Assembly (NCBI GenBank): GCA_963693285.1
Contig: OY848922.1
Coordinates: forward strand, 8,234,923-8,298,922
Length of the DNA stretch: 64,000 nt
Direction: 5' to 3'
DNA from: Xestospongia muta
Lineage: Eukaryota > Porifera > Demospongiae > Haplosclerida > Petrosiidae
The notes beneath the pieces were generated by a model, which worked only from the letters and a program-made list of their open reading frames with translations, had not been told where the DNA came from and made no database searches. Positions 37,450 through 49,461 of this stretch are shown one piece after another (position 1 is the stretch's first letter; every line of letters begins with the position of its first letter). A program made the translations under genes and the position numbers.

Positions 37450-37878
37450 ATGACCGTCTTCAATTTGTACATTTTTGATAGAAACTGTACGTGTCTTTAC
37501 TACAGACAGTGGTCAAAATGTAAGAACACAGGTATATCACAAGAAGAAGAACGTAAACTCATGTATGGCATGGTCTATTCTCTCAAGTCACTCATCTCAC
37601 GTCTCTCCCCGACTAGTACTAAAGATGGCTTTCTCTCTTATTCTACTGACAAGTATAAACTCCATTTCTTTGAGACACCTACAGGAGTTAAATTTATTTT
37701 AAACACTGGCAATAAAGTTGGTGATTGCCGTGACGTATTACAACATATTTATGCTAAGTTTTACGTTGACTTGGTGATTAAGAATCCATTATACAAACTG
37801 GGAGAATGGATTGAATCAGAACTGTTCACTAAAGAATTGGACAATTACATACAATCACGACCTTTTTATAGTAAATAG
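37450..37878 (+). CDS. TRAPPC1: TRAPP complex subunit 1 (Bet5)
   Basis: Single-exon gene of 142 aa, starting at ATG 37450 (MTVFNLYIFDRNCTCLYYR). An upstream in-frame ATG at 37378 would add 24 residues unlike the family. Recognised by EERKLMYGMVYSLKSLISR, YSTDKYKLHFFETPTG, KFILNTGNKVGDCRD and LGEWIESELF. Length and order match animal TRAPPC1 (145 aa), a longin-like core subunit of the TRAPP vesicle-tethering complex and Rab exchange factor at the ER-Golgi. It is intronless here. The stop lies 102 bp from the convergent stop of caspase A. Confidence 0.93.
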   Translation: MTVFNLYIFDRNCTCLYYRQWSKCKNTGISQEEERKLMYGMVYSLKSLISRLSPTSTKDGFLSYSTDKYKLHFFETPTGVKFILNTGNKVGDCRDVLQHIYAKFYVDLVIKNPLYKLGEWIESELFTKELDNYIQSRPFYSK

Positions 37879-37980
37879 CAAAACCTCAATATTATAAATG
37901 TGTGCATAAAATATTTAATAATTAAACAAATTTTCCTAGCAATTCTTAACTGTTCAATATACATAATGTATCCAAAATTT

Positions 37981-39424
37981 TCAGTTTTTCTTGAAGTACA
38001 CTTTGCCTCGTAGTCGACTGACAATTTCAGGTATCTGTTGAAATTGATGATCCTTTCCACCACGACGAACTGTACGTTTCTCTTTGGACACTTTGTCATG
38101 TACAATCATTGCCATCTCATCAAGACTAAGAGTTGAAGCATACTTTTTTAGGACAGCAGAGAGCTCTTGAATATAAGTAGAACCTTTTTCCTTTGAACGT
38201 GAAGCAACATTGTCTTGACAAGTACTAAAGCTGAAAAAGAAATCAGCCTCTGGCGGCAATGACTTGTACTTTGTTCCATCAACTGTAACAATATCCTCAT
38301 CTTCAGTGTTATCTAGTTCAAGTGGTTCAGGTATATTTTCACCACGACAAGCTTGTATAAAGAAAATCTTGGGTTTTCCAAGGAGTTTGGAGCACTTTTT
38401 GCCATTTACTAAAGAAGCTAATTCACCCACTGGGATATGTTCACCATCAACCCCCTCCACACCAGATGTATCTCCATGAGATAGTATGCAACAAATAAAG
38501 CTGTCATGATCTTTAGCAATCCTTCCTTTTGCTAACTTGGTTAATGCACGTTTCATCTCCTCACACTCTTGATCAGGAAGAAGGACAACATCATAGCAAA
38601 GAGCCTCAAACGTTGTTTTGAGTTTTTCGGCATCTTCTTTTGATCCAATACGAGTTTTTTTACCATCAGGATCATCATTCCAATATTCATTGTTAATGAT
38701 TAAAGCTATTCCACGTCTTGGTTTAGCTTCCATAGGATAGTAATAGAAAGGGTCATCATCATCATCAACATGACGTTTTTTACTAAATGGCCACAAACAA
38801 TCAGCTTCAGTCTATGAAATGTATATATGTAATCAACAAAAGTATATGACATACATTTTCATCTTTTTCTTCCTCCATTTTTCTTTTTACACCAGAAACA
38901 ACACCTCTATCTACATAGAAAACAAAATGTACATATCTATAGTAAGACACAGGAAGGTTATACCTGATCCTCCAGTGGTAGTAGTAGTGATACTTTCTCC
39001 TATATCAGTATGATCACCTATTAGTCTGTTGTAAGAAGGTAGATCATGGCCATCTACAATAGTACCATATGAATTAGACAGTTACAATGCTATAATACTT
39101 ACATTTTTTAGCAATATTAGCTGCTACTGTTCGAGTAAGATCACTGTCTTGATTGTTAATCAATACACAAAGAAAAGTGTCAAGATTCTTTGGAAATGAT
39201 TCAACAGATGACTGGACAGAGCCAATAAGTTTTCCAGCTCTTTGTTCAGTGGTTTGACTGTTAAAGGTATCAGTGAGGTTATTTGAGAGTGCTGTAGGAA
39301 TTAAATTCTTTTCTGCACATGCAACTACTATTGTCACAAGTGCTTGAGATATAACTTTCACTAGATCAGTAATGTTATCACGAATAGCTGCCTTAGCATC
39401 TCTTCCTAATCTTTTATCAGCCAT
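37981..39424 (-). CDS. Caspase with CARD-like prodomain (copy A)
   Basis: Four exons: 39424-39103, 39053-38964, 38910-38855, 38811-37981; 432 aa. Residues 1-107 form an all-helical death-fold-like domain whose end (RAGKLIGSVQSS...NLDTFLCVL) follows the CARD pattern. An acidic linker with a DDDDD run leads to the caspase domain from about residue 187 (RRGIALIINNEYW). The catalytic His is in LSHGD (about 268) and the catalytic Cys in FFIQACRGE (about 311). S1-pocket arginines are expected at RIGSKEDA and VASRS. Asp-rich LELDNTEDEDIVTVDG is a likely interdomain processing site. The features predict an active initiator-type cysteine protease activated through the CARD. It is a tandem paralogue of copy B. 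Confidence 0.88.
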
Positions 39425-39660
39425 TTTTCACCCTAGCAAACTGACCTTGATATATACTACGTGGATATACCAACCCACTCTAACCCAGTTATGACAGGTG
39501 TACACTCCCAACATAGATAGTGGAGTATTATATTTCAATAGTAGTAATAAGATAACTAGTGTCCACTCCTCATATATGTAGCTATATATACTTCCTCTTC
39601 TTATTGAGTTTCTTCCTTACTTGATATTGTACACAATAGTTTCACAATAGATATTCTATA
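39425..39660 (-). promoter_or_regulatory. Conserved upstream block shared by both caspase genes
   Basis: About 230 nt upstream of caspase A are nearly identical to 42769-43010 upstream of caspase B (ACGTGGATATACCAACCC, TGACAGGTGTACACTCCC, ATATATGTAGCTATATATA). The downstream introns are less similar. The promoters were therefore duplicated with the genes and remain alike, suggesting recent duplication or retained co-regulation. Confidence 0.55.
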
Positions 39661-39798
39661 AAATTTGGAATTTAATTTCTTATTTATAAAAAATCATTAT
39701 TAAAAAACACTTTATATAGTTAACTACAGCAATGGACAAAAAGCTCTAAGTAGCAACAATTTATATAAGTCAGCAGTGTACAAAAGTCACACAGTTTG

Positions 39799-42768
39799 CT
39801 ACTTGAAGAAAACTTTGCGTCGTAATCGGCTGACAATCTCAGGAATTTGCTGATGATCTTCTGTATTTGCACCTGATAATTGAACTTGGTATGTGGGTTG
39901 TGACACTTTGTCATTAACAAGTACCATCATATCGTAGAGACTCATATGTGAAGCGTGATCATTAAATGTATCACATAGCACTTTGATGTAGGCTGAGCGT
40001 ACAGCAACTTTGTCTTGACAAGTACTAAAGCCAAAGAAGAAATCAGCTTCAGATGGCAAGGACCTTTTCCCACTATCCTTCAATGCATCCACTTCTGTGG
40101 CTCCTGAACCACCGTTATCTAATGGTACTGGTTCACTAGCCTCCTTACCCCGACATGCCTGAATAAAGAACATTTTAGGTTTTCCATTGAGTTTGGAACA
40201 CCCAGAGCCATTAACTATTTTAGCTAAATCACCAACTTTAACTAAGGCACCATCAACTCCTACTATACTGGATGCATCACCGTGAGATGAAATACAGCAT
40301 ATAAAACTGTCATGCTCACGATTAATCAAAAACTTTGCTACACTAGACAAACAATCTTTCATCTCCTGACCAGTAAAGTTACGATTGGGGACAACATTAT
40401 AACCAAGTTTTTCGAAGGTTTCAGAAAGCCTCTTTTCGTGGTCTTCTGCTCCAGGACGATCTTTAAATTTAGTATCTTTTTGCCAATTAATATTAGTAAT
40501 GATGAGAGCTATGCCATGATTTTGTTTAGTAGACATATCATAACAGTGTGGTAGGTTACCACCTTGAGCCTAAGGAAGAAATAAATAGTACATGATAGTA
40601 ATGTAAATGTATATGTCTTTGCTAATGACTTTAATTTAGAAACAATCACATACACCAATGTAATAAAATCAGTATATGTGACACAAGTTGTGAAAAATAA
40701 ATATTAGTTGATCAAGTTTGTTTACATAACTGAAGTTCTAACAGCATATTCTTTATACATATGTTTATTCTAATATATCATATACTGATTTTGGTACATG
40801 TACATGTACACTAAAATTGCTAAATTTAGTAGATATAGTTAATAATGCTTGAGGTATATAAAAAAGTAATGACGAATGCTCTGACTCCATATGATGATCA
40901 ATAGCCTGTTTCATTTGTACACATGTTATACTTACTATAGTCTTGCCATCTGTTTCCTCTATTGCATGACTCTGTCCTTTAGTATTGCTATCTGTTTCAT
41001 CAGTTCCACCACTCTGTCCAATTTTAGCAGACTTCACCTATTTATTAAATTAAAGCAGACATGGTGATTGTATTCAAATTCAAAATGTTTAACTGTGAAT
41101 TGGCCATGGCAATTCAAAACAGCTTCAATATAGCCTTGTGGCTCCTGCATCCATACATGTATGGATATGTGATAGTTCATAAAATTATCTAGTGTCCGTG
41201 TGTGTTGTTTGACTTAATGTCTGTATATGTGTTATAGTTACTTTAGTCTTGTCAGTTGATTCTTTTGCATTGCCACTTTGTCCAGTGGTACCACCTATTC
41301 AATGAAAACAGTGATTATACTAAGTTGTCTATATATTCAGTTAAGCAAAGTACAGTTTATCATGGGGTATTATATATAACATAGTACAAATGAATTATAA
41401 ACACATTTTCTTTTAATTCTGTGCTCAGTTAAACCATATAATTACTGTTATACGTGCTATCTACATGGAACTTGCACCAACGAATTCAGCTTGCAAATTT
41501 GCATTTAATATATCTCAAATTTGGCTCTCTAGTGCAACAAGAAAGTAGCAATCTATAAAACTCTATACTTTTTCAATGGCATATCTTTGTCATACTTCAA
41601 ATTTTGTACCTTATAGCATATACAAATAGATAATCAGTTATAGTAAACCACAAAATGCTGGAATTATTACCAGAGTAAAATTATTATAAGATACAAGCCA
41701 AAGTTATTACAAGTATTCACATAAATGTCCTTTACAAACTGCACTAAGTATACATATACTTCACTCCCTCACAACTACAAATGATGCATATATTTACATT
41801 TAGTAGGGTGACCTATAGCTTTATACACGCAATATATATATTAGGTGTATAAAGCTATAGTTTGTTCTTAAAATTCAATATATTTCACCTCCAATACAAT
41901 CTAGAACTTTATTCAGTAAATAATGCTAGTGTAGTGACTCTGCCACATCTTATACAATCAATACCATAACTGTATAGTATGAGAAAAATGAACAAATACC
42001 TTGTTTGGGGTCCTCTTGAAGAGATGTATTATTAACTTCTTTTGAGTCAGTGGGGATCCATATGTCAGGAGTCCCTTTTCCTTTATTATCCCCTACTAGC
42101 TCATAATCATAGTAAGATTTTTTACTAAATGGCTGCAAACAATCAGCTTCAGTCTATGAAATGTATATATATAACTAAGAAATGGTATATGACATACATT
42201 TTCATCTTTTTCTTCCTCCATTTTTCTTTTTACACCAGAAACAACACCTCTATCTACATAGAAAACAAACTGTACATATCCACAGTAAAACACAGGAAGG
42301 TTATACCTGATCCTCTAGTGGTAGTAGTAGTGACACTTTCTCCTATATCAGTATGATCACCTATTAGACTGTTGTAAGAAGGTAGATCATGGCCATCTAC
42401 AATAGTACCATATGAATTAAACAGTTACAATGCTATAAATACTTACATTTTTTAGCAATATTAGCTGCTACTGTTCGAGTAACTACACTGTCTTGATCGT
42501 CAATCAATACATAAAGAAAAGTGTCAAGATTCTTTGGAAATAATTCAACAGATGACTGAATAGATTGAATAAGTTTTCTAGCTCTTTGTTCAGTGGTTTG
42601 ACTGTTAAAGGTATCAGTGAGGTTGTTTGAGAGTGATGTAGGAATTAAATTCTTTTCTGCACATGCACCTACTATTGTCACAAGTGCTTCAGATATAACT
42701 TTCCCTAGATCAGTAATATGAGCATTAATAGCTGCCTTAGCATCTCTTCCTAATCTTTTATCATCCAT
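39799..42768 (-). CDS. Caspase with CARD-like prodomain and extended linker (copy B)
   Basis: Seven exons: 42768-42447, 42396-42307, 42253-42198, 42153-42000, 41294-41242, 41037-40936, 40569-39799; 515 aa with consistent phases. The prodomain is about 90% identical to copy A. The linker is longer because exons 4-6 add a Ser/Thr/Gly/Gln-rich stretch with repeated GQSG..T motifs (GQSGGTDETDSNTKGQ, GTTGQSGNAKESTDKTK). In the caspase domain His is in SSHGD (about 355) and Cys in QACRGK (about 398). The loop after the second arginine (VAVRS) lacks the KEKGST segment of copy A, which shortens a substrate-binding loop and may change specificity. Linker exons 5-6 have no equivalent in copy A. Confidence 0.82.
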
Positions 42769-43365
42769 CTTTCACCCTAGTAAACTGATCTTGATATATA
42801 CTACGTGGATATACCAACCCACTCTATAGCTAACCAAATTATGACAGGTGTACACTCCCAACATAGATAGTGGAGTATTATATTTCAATAGTAGTAATAA
42901 GATAACTAGTGTCCACTCCTCATATATGTAGCTATATATACTTTCTCTTCTTATTGAGTTTCTTCCTTACTTGATATTGTACACAATAGTTTCATAATAG
43001 ATATTCTATGTTCTCACAGTCTTAACGATTTCTTACCATCAGAGGAACAAGAGAAGTAAGAGTCCATGTTGTGAGCTATGATAAATGAATGGAAATGTGG
43101 GCCAATTGACTGTCACACAGACATTTGTCATAATTGTGTTAAATGATAACATAAAGATAAGGTAATATACCTTATATGGTATACTTTGGACCACATGCAC
43201 TTTTCATGTAATAAGAATTAACTCAGGCTATAACTAGCTCTATAACAGTCCCTTAGACACTACTTCATCTGTTCTTCAATGATAAGGTATCCAGCTCCTT
43301 CAAATATAGAGGAATACTCTCTCTATGTGAAGGAACAGTCCATATTACCATTTACATTGCATTAT

Positions 43366-43406
43366 TAACCTCGCTGTGCGTGGGCGCATAGCGAGGGTAC
43401 TGTAGT

Positions 43407-43438
<32 letters not shown>

Positions 43439-44220
43439 CTGTTACCAGAGTTGTTTTTTTGAACTGCTATAACTTGGCAACCGAAGCATTAGCAGCTACC
43501 AACGTTTAGCAACGAATAGAAAAGCATGTGGACTTTACAACAGTAGTGTCAAGAACATCGTCAAGGAAAACAGAAGCTTAAAACTCGCAAAAGAATTTTC
43601 AGGCTGCAGAGGTCAAGTGCCGTTTCTCGAAAAGTAAAAAACTTAACGTGGAAATTTTTTAGTATGTTGTAAACAATCTCAGAGGAATACGGATCAGCAA
43701 GACAGAAGGCCGTTGGTCGAAGTAACCGTTAGAAAAGTTCTGAAAAATGTTTTTGTGGACTTGGAGCGAAGTAACGCATTCAGGAAACGTCTCCAAGCAC
43801 TGAAAAGACTGCTACTAATAGACAATATATCGATTTATATTTGTACCACGGGACGTTTCCAAAGAAGGTTTCATCTTCAAGTTACAATAAATTTTGTATA
43901 TGAAATATTGATAGATTTTAAAGGGTCATGTAAAGACTCAGAGAAACTTTTCATCACGAAAGTAGCACTTAATCTTGCTTGGGAATTGAATGATACTATC
44001 ACTTATTCAGTTACTGCTTCACAAACATGGCAAAGCTAGAAATCAAGCAACAATTAATGAGCATATACAGAATGACAAAGCTTGCCATTTTATAACCACA
44101 CCTTCTGGAATGTTAATAAATTTTCTTGCAATAACAACATAATAGCTGGGCCTAAGCTGGCATAGAATTTATAAATAACTTAGAAACTACAGCGAGGTTC
44201 GGCACTTTAGTGCCTTTCAT
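43366..44220. mobile_element. Insertion with 11-bp terminal inverted repeats
   Basis: AACCTCGCTGT at 43367-43377 and ACAGCGAGGTT at 44189-44199 are a perfect 11-bp inverted repeat. The left end also folds on itself (CCTCGCTGTGCG with CGCATAGCGAGG). GGCACTTTAGTGCC near the right end is palindromic. A (GT)n tract follows the left end. The homologous sequence upstream of the third Kelch-kinase gene lacks the insert: GCATTAT joins CTTACAATTG at 54695/54696. A 108-codon plus-strand open frame inside (43713-44039) shows no transposase motif I recognise. Likely a non-autonomous element; class not determined. Confidence 0.65.
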
Positions 44221-44597
44221 CTTATAATTGTACTAGTAACAATGTATGCAACTTGTACAATACTGTCCTGAATCATAATAGCTAAATATATTAGTATGAT
44301 GTCATTGTTGATAAAGACAGTACACTTATATAATGATCTTTAACTCTATTGACTACTGCTAATACACCTAAGTAATACATCAATATAGAGAATCAATCTT
44401 AGTATATTATCACACATAACAGTATGTATACTAACGTGACAATAATGGTATCTAACGGTCTGTTAGATCACTTGCAAATGACAAAATGTCATTATTAATA
44501 GATCTTATGACAGGGGTGTGGCTTATTATTTAGAGGGCGTGTGCATTTCAAAGTCACATGGAAACAAAGAGTAAACATTACTACCACAAGTTCTGAA

Positions 44598-47500
44598 ATG
44601 GCTACATCTAGATCAGGTATGATAATAGTAGTTATCTATTGTTATGTGTGTGTGTGTCATGTTCTATAGATTATTATGTTCCTACAAAGAGGTCTCATCA
44701 CTCTACACATATAGTGGGTGACTACCTCTACATGTGGGGTGGTAGTATAGACGGTGTTCCTAGAGTACATGATAATGAAATCAAACGGAGGATGACCTCG
44801 GTTATTGAGTTATTTCACTTACCAACTGGTAAGTGGGACCAACGACCTACCAATGGAAAACCTCCACTGGGTGTCTCTAGTTATGCCTCGACTGTTATTG
44901 GCAACAAGATCTACTACTATGGAGGCTATTGTAGTCATGACGAGTGTCGTCATAATAGTGTGAACTCATTAATAACAGATTCACTTACATGGAATGAACT
45001 GTTCCCAACTAATCCAAGTATGGGTCCAATGATGAAGTCACACTGTGGGATGGTACCTATTACATTCAATAAAGTGGATTATCTACTGGTAGTTGGTGGT
45101 ATTGGTCCATGTCCCACCGATCCACAACCTGGTGCTCAGTATAGTTATGCTCCTAGTTATTATGTTAATACTAATGAGCACCACTACTATCAGTTATCCA
45201 GTGGTAAGAAGATCAATATATCATGTTATCAATACATTATATATCAAGTACAATTTTATAACTGTTTATATTTCAGGTCAGTGGATAGCACCAGATATTA
45301 TTGGAGGATACCCACCTCCTTGTAATAGCTTCACTCTTACATCACTACCAAATAACAGAGCTCTGTTATTTGGTGGTAATACTTCTAATGGTTATGATAA
45401 CACTGTGTATATTGCACAATGTACAGAGACTGCAGTGGTGAGTACAATATGTACTAAGTTAAAGTATTTAGTTACTGTATAATATTGTGGAGTAATCAAG
45501 TTTAAAGTTTGAGAATGTTGAATGAACTAAATTTAGAGTATAGTGTCTTTATATTATTATTAGGAACTGTTTTATTAATGAACAAGTGATTCACTGTTTG
45601 TTAATATTTCTTTAGTCAACTTAGAGGTTATAGTGATAACTGAAACATTCCTATAGTCAACTATAGTGATACCATATTTCCTTGACTAAATGTCACTCTT
45701 GAGTAATGAGCAATCTTGAATAGAAGCTTCCTTTTTTGTCTATGTCAATGAAATTGACACAACCCTTGAATAAATGCTGTAATGGCTTCTCAACATTGCT
45801 AAGTTTTCTCTCTAAAAAGGGACCTTTAGCTATTTTGTGGCTCCTAAGTCTAGAACCAAATGTCTTTTTGAATTAAAGGTTGAGAAATTCTAATATTCTT
45901 AAACATTTCCCAGTATACAGTATTAATTACTGCTATGTTAATTGTATAATATGTTAACTTGAGTATTATCTATCCAGCACTGGGAGAAGATAAGTGAACC
46001 ACTTCCCAAATCAGTCAATTGGCCTCAAAGAAGACTCGGCAATGCTACCACTATTATCAGTGACCTACATGTGATGATGGTGGGTGGAATAGACAAATCA
46101 TTGAAATTTATTACTGACAGCTGGTTATTTAACATTGATACAAAGACATGGACAAAGGTTAGTTACTAGTTATTATGTGACCTAACTCTAACACAAAGTG
46201 AGTTAATATCTATGATCTACAGTATGAGGGGACATAATAAAGTGTGACTATTTGAACTTTTGTAGTAATATCATAACATCATTATTATAATGTCATATAG
46301 TACACTATATTCCATCATATAGATCACTCTACCAGAGTCAGTGACTATGAGAGATAGCCACTCCCTCTCATTATGGAATGTGTCACCTACCACTGTATGG
46401 GTAATACAATTTGGAGGATATGAATTTATTGGTAAAGTCAATGATACTACAGTGATAGAGCTTAGTAAGTACTGTGTATTGATGATAGTATTTGTTATAT
46501 AGTACACACACGCAGACATCAGTATTATCACAGTATGATATAGGAGTGTTGACACACTAACTGTTTGTATTACAAACTAGTCTCATAACTCAATACTATT
46601 GTAACATACTATATCTTTCACTGTAGTATGTAATAATGACCAATGGTCTCCAGGCGATGTAATAACTAACCTGAGGTCTAATGAAGAATATCAACTTAAG
46701 ATACAACAGAAGAGACAAGAAACATCTGTACAACCTTTTGTGAGACATGGACAACCTCAACCTACTGTCCAAACTTCTACAAGTCTTGAACCTTCTCCTC
46801 CTCCTCCATGTCAAGAGTCACAAGAAAAAGATAGAGAAATCCAACGATTAACACAACAACTTGAAGTTACCAACAAAGAGCTACAAGATACCAAACAACA
46901 GCAGATAGATGTGACAAGAGCACTTCAAGAGGACCTTCAAACAAAAGAAAGACAAGTACAGCAATTCCATCGAGAACTTAAAAAGAAATCTCAAGCTACA
47001 CTCCAACATAAGCTACAAGAGTGTCAAGAAAGAGAAAGAGCTCTTCAAGAGGACCTTCAAACAAAAGAAAGACAATTACAACAACTAGGTCTAGAACTTC
47101 AAGAGAAAAATCAATTTATTATAGAGTTGCAACAAGCTGAAGCTACACTTCAAGAACAGCTAAAAAATCAAGAAGAAAGGGAACAACAACAGCTACAGGA
47201 TAATCAAGAAAGAGAAAGAGTACTACGTCAAGAGTGTGATGACCTTCGCCGAGAACATGATGATTATCGTCGACAACATGACAATATCGAACAAGATCTT
47301 CGTCAACAGCTCCAAGAGTCAACATCTGCTCTTCAACAAACACAGCAAGTTAATAACACTCTTCAACAACAAGTTGAACAATTACAAGAACAGTCTCACT
47401 GGGTAGTGAGGAAAGAGGAGATTGAGATGACTGGGGAGATCCTTGGGAAAGGAAGTTGGGGAGAAGTCAAGGTGGCTAAATTTCGTGGCCTTAGAGTAGC

Positions 47501-48152
47501 TGCCAAATGTCTTCATGAAGTTATCCTGTCACCATATAACATATCAGTTTTTACACGAGAAATGGAGATTGCTGCTCGAGTACGTCATCCTAATCTCCTC
47601 CAGTTCATAGGAGCCACTCGAGTGGGTACTCCTATCATCCTATCTGAATTAATGCCAACAAGCCTTCGTAAAGAGCTAGAAACTGGTCCTCTACCCTATC
47701 CTGCTGTTCTGACTATCAGTCAAGATATAGCCTGTGGTCTCAACTATCTCCACCTCTTTAAACCAGACCCAATACTACATAGAGATGTCAGCACTGCTAA
47801 CGTCCTTCTTCAGCCAATTGTTGGTGGGTGGAGAGCCAAAGTATCAGACTATGGTTCAGCTAATCTTCAACCAATGATTGGTAGAACAGTCAATCCAGGT
47901 AATCCAGTTTATTCTGCTCCAGAAGCTGGTGTACCAAGAGACCATTCTCCTGCAATGGATGTTTACAGTTATGGTGTTGTCTTGATTGAAATGATGATCT
48001 GTCGTATTCCTGAGGTAGCTCAGAGACAACTTCATATTAACAGTATTCGACGACAAGCGTTTAAAGCTCTTATTGAACAATGTTTAAAGGAGGATCATAG
48101 AGAACGTCCAACAATGTCTGAGATCATAAGAGACTTCAATGAAACAATTTAA
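44598..48152 (+). CDS. Kelch-propeller / coiled-coil / protein kinase fusion (copy A)
   Basis: Six exons: 44598-44616, 44670-45203, 45277-45437, 45978-46157, 46323-46464, 46627-48152; 853 aa. Six Kelch blades are marked by YMWGG, YYYGGY, LVVGGI, LLFGGN, MMVGGI and IQFGGY (about residues 8-345). A long Gln/Glu-rich coiled coil follows (about 400-600). The C-terminal kinase domain (about 608-853) has GKGSWGEV, AAKCL, HRDVSTAN, SDYGSAN, SAPE and the final RPTMSEI. It is closest in feel to tyrosine-kinase-like kinases. DFG is replaced by DYG and HRDLK by HRDVS, both compatible with activity. There is no TM segment or signal peptide when intron 1 is removed. The coiled coil is the longest of the three paralogues. 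Substrate unknown. Confidence 0.88.
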
Positions 48153-48320
48153 TAGTAGATAATAATATAGTGTGTCTTACAATATTAGTAGTGAGTTATT
48201 ATAATAAACTGTTATAATAGTAATACCATATTTGGTATGCGTGACTGTATATCTTATTAGCTGTCAATAATTTTTTGTGACCTTTTTGGATTTATTAATT
48301 TTCTATTTACAACTTATTTT

Positions 48321-48437
48321 CTAAAATGTACTAAGTTGATCTTTATAATGGAGTACATCTCTCTGTAATATCAAGACTTCATAACCGGTTTCAGTAACCA
48401 GTATTGTATGTTCAAGCTGAGCTGAACGTTTACCATC
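48321..48437 (-). pseudogene. METAP1 last-exon fragment 1
   Basis: Encodes [20 protein letters not shown] and a diverged end, stopping at TAG 48323-48321. It matches the last exon of the complete METAP1 gene at 58909. Homology ends about 40 bp beyond the acceptor, so no further METAP1 exons are present. It lies directly downstream of Kelch-kinase copy A. Confidence 0.85.
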
Positions 48438-49461
48438 CTAATAAAGAGTTAACCCCCATAATAATAATATAATTAACATCAAGTGTCCCTATGAAGTCAC
48501 TCAATGTTGGGAATAAGGAAATATTCCATGTAGTAAATGTTTTAGGGGAATACACTACAACAGCTGCCATGAAAGGAGATATAGAGAGATATGGATCATC
48601 TATATACCTTATTAGATCTATGTACAGATGAAGATATCCTGCAATAAATAAGAAAGAATATAAGAGCAACATTAAATCTTGTTGTACTCAATATAATAGA
48701 AGTATTATCTAGATTTAACAGGCTATCAAATGAATTGGCAAACAAAGCACTATCTCCATGAAAACTATTCTTTTCAACTCAAAAACATAGTAAAACTCAA
48801 TCAACAAAAATTGCTAAACCAAGCAAGTTAAACAAAAACATAAGCTAAAATAATCACTTCTATCCTTTTTGTGCATACTTAGTATACAACAGTTTTCATT
48901 GTTTAAGGTTTTAATCTCATTATCACATCTAAAATATATATATATATACAGTGTTTATTGAAAATAAACTATGTAAGTTACTACTTATCTATAACTGACT
49001 TTGGTAAATTGAGTGATTGGAGTTTCATTAACAGACTACCTTACAATAAATATTATTTCATTACTCCATTATTATAATATCATAAGTCGAACACAATCCA
49101 TACACAATACAAAAATAGCTTCAATAACAGACTACCTTACAATAAATATTATTTCATTACTCCATTATTATAATATCATAAGTCGAACACAATCCATACA
49201 CAATACAACAATAGCTTCAATAATAGACTACCTTACATTAACTATTATTTCATTACTCCATTATTATAATATAAAGTAATACAGTGGTTTCTGTGATGTT
49301 AAAATATTCACGTGATCGACCAAAATAATCAAAGGAATGTTATTAATGTTAAGTGGCTTCGTTTTCCTGTTATTGGCCGTTTTGTTGCAACATTTTTTTC
49401 ATAGTTGCTGTAACGAGGAAACAACATCAAAGAGTATATCTAACCTCCACTACGTTCAGGA
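48438..49461. other. Spacer with 96-bp tandem repeat upstream of Kelch-kinase B
   Basis: No supported gene. At 49021-49275 a 96-bp unit (starting TTCATTAACAGACTACC) is repeated about 2.7 times; because 96 is a multiple of three and stop-free it produces a spurious open frame. The last ~55 bp before ATG 49462 (ACGAGGAAACAACATCAAAG...) match the region upstream of copy C. Confidence 0.65.

Noticed and set aside
43713..44039. 108-codon frame inside the TIR element as a transposase gene
   Set aside because: No catalytic motif or DNA-binding motif seen and the frame starts without a convincing context; kept only as part of the element.
47143..47343. Minus-strand frames opposite the coiled-coil and kinase exons (also 52384-52611, 47856-48080, 53136-53333, 58464-58688)
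   Set aside because: Shadows of the highly conserved sense exons; they recur in all paralogues only because the sense strand does.
49013..49279. 88-codon repetitive open frame
   Set aside because: Produced by a 96-bp tandem repeat that happens to be stop-free; no start context or conservation.
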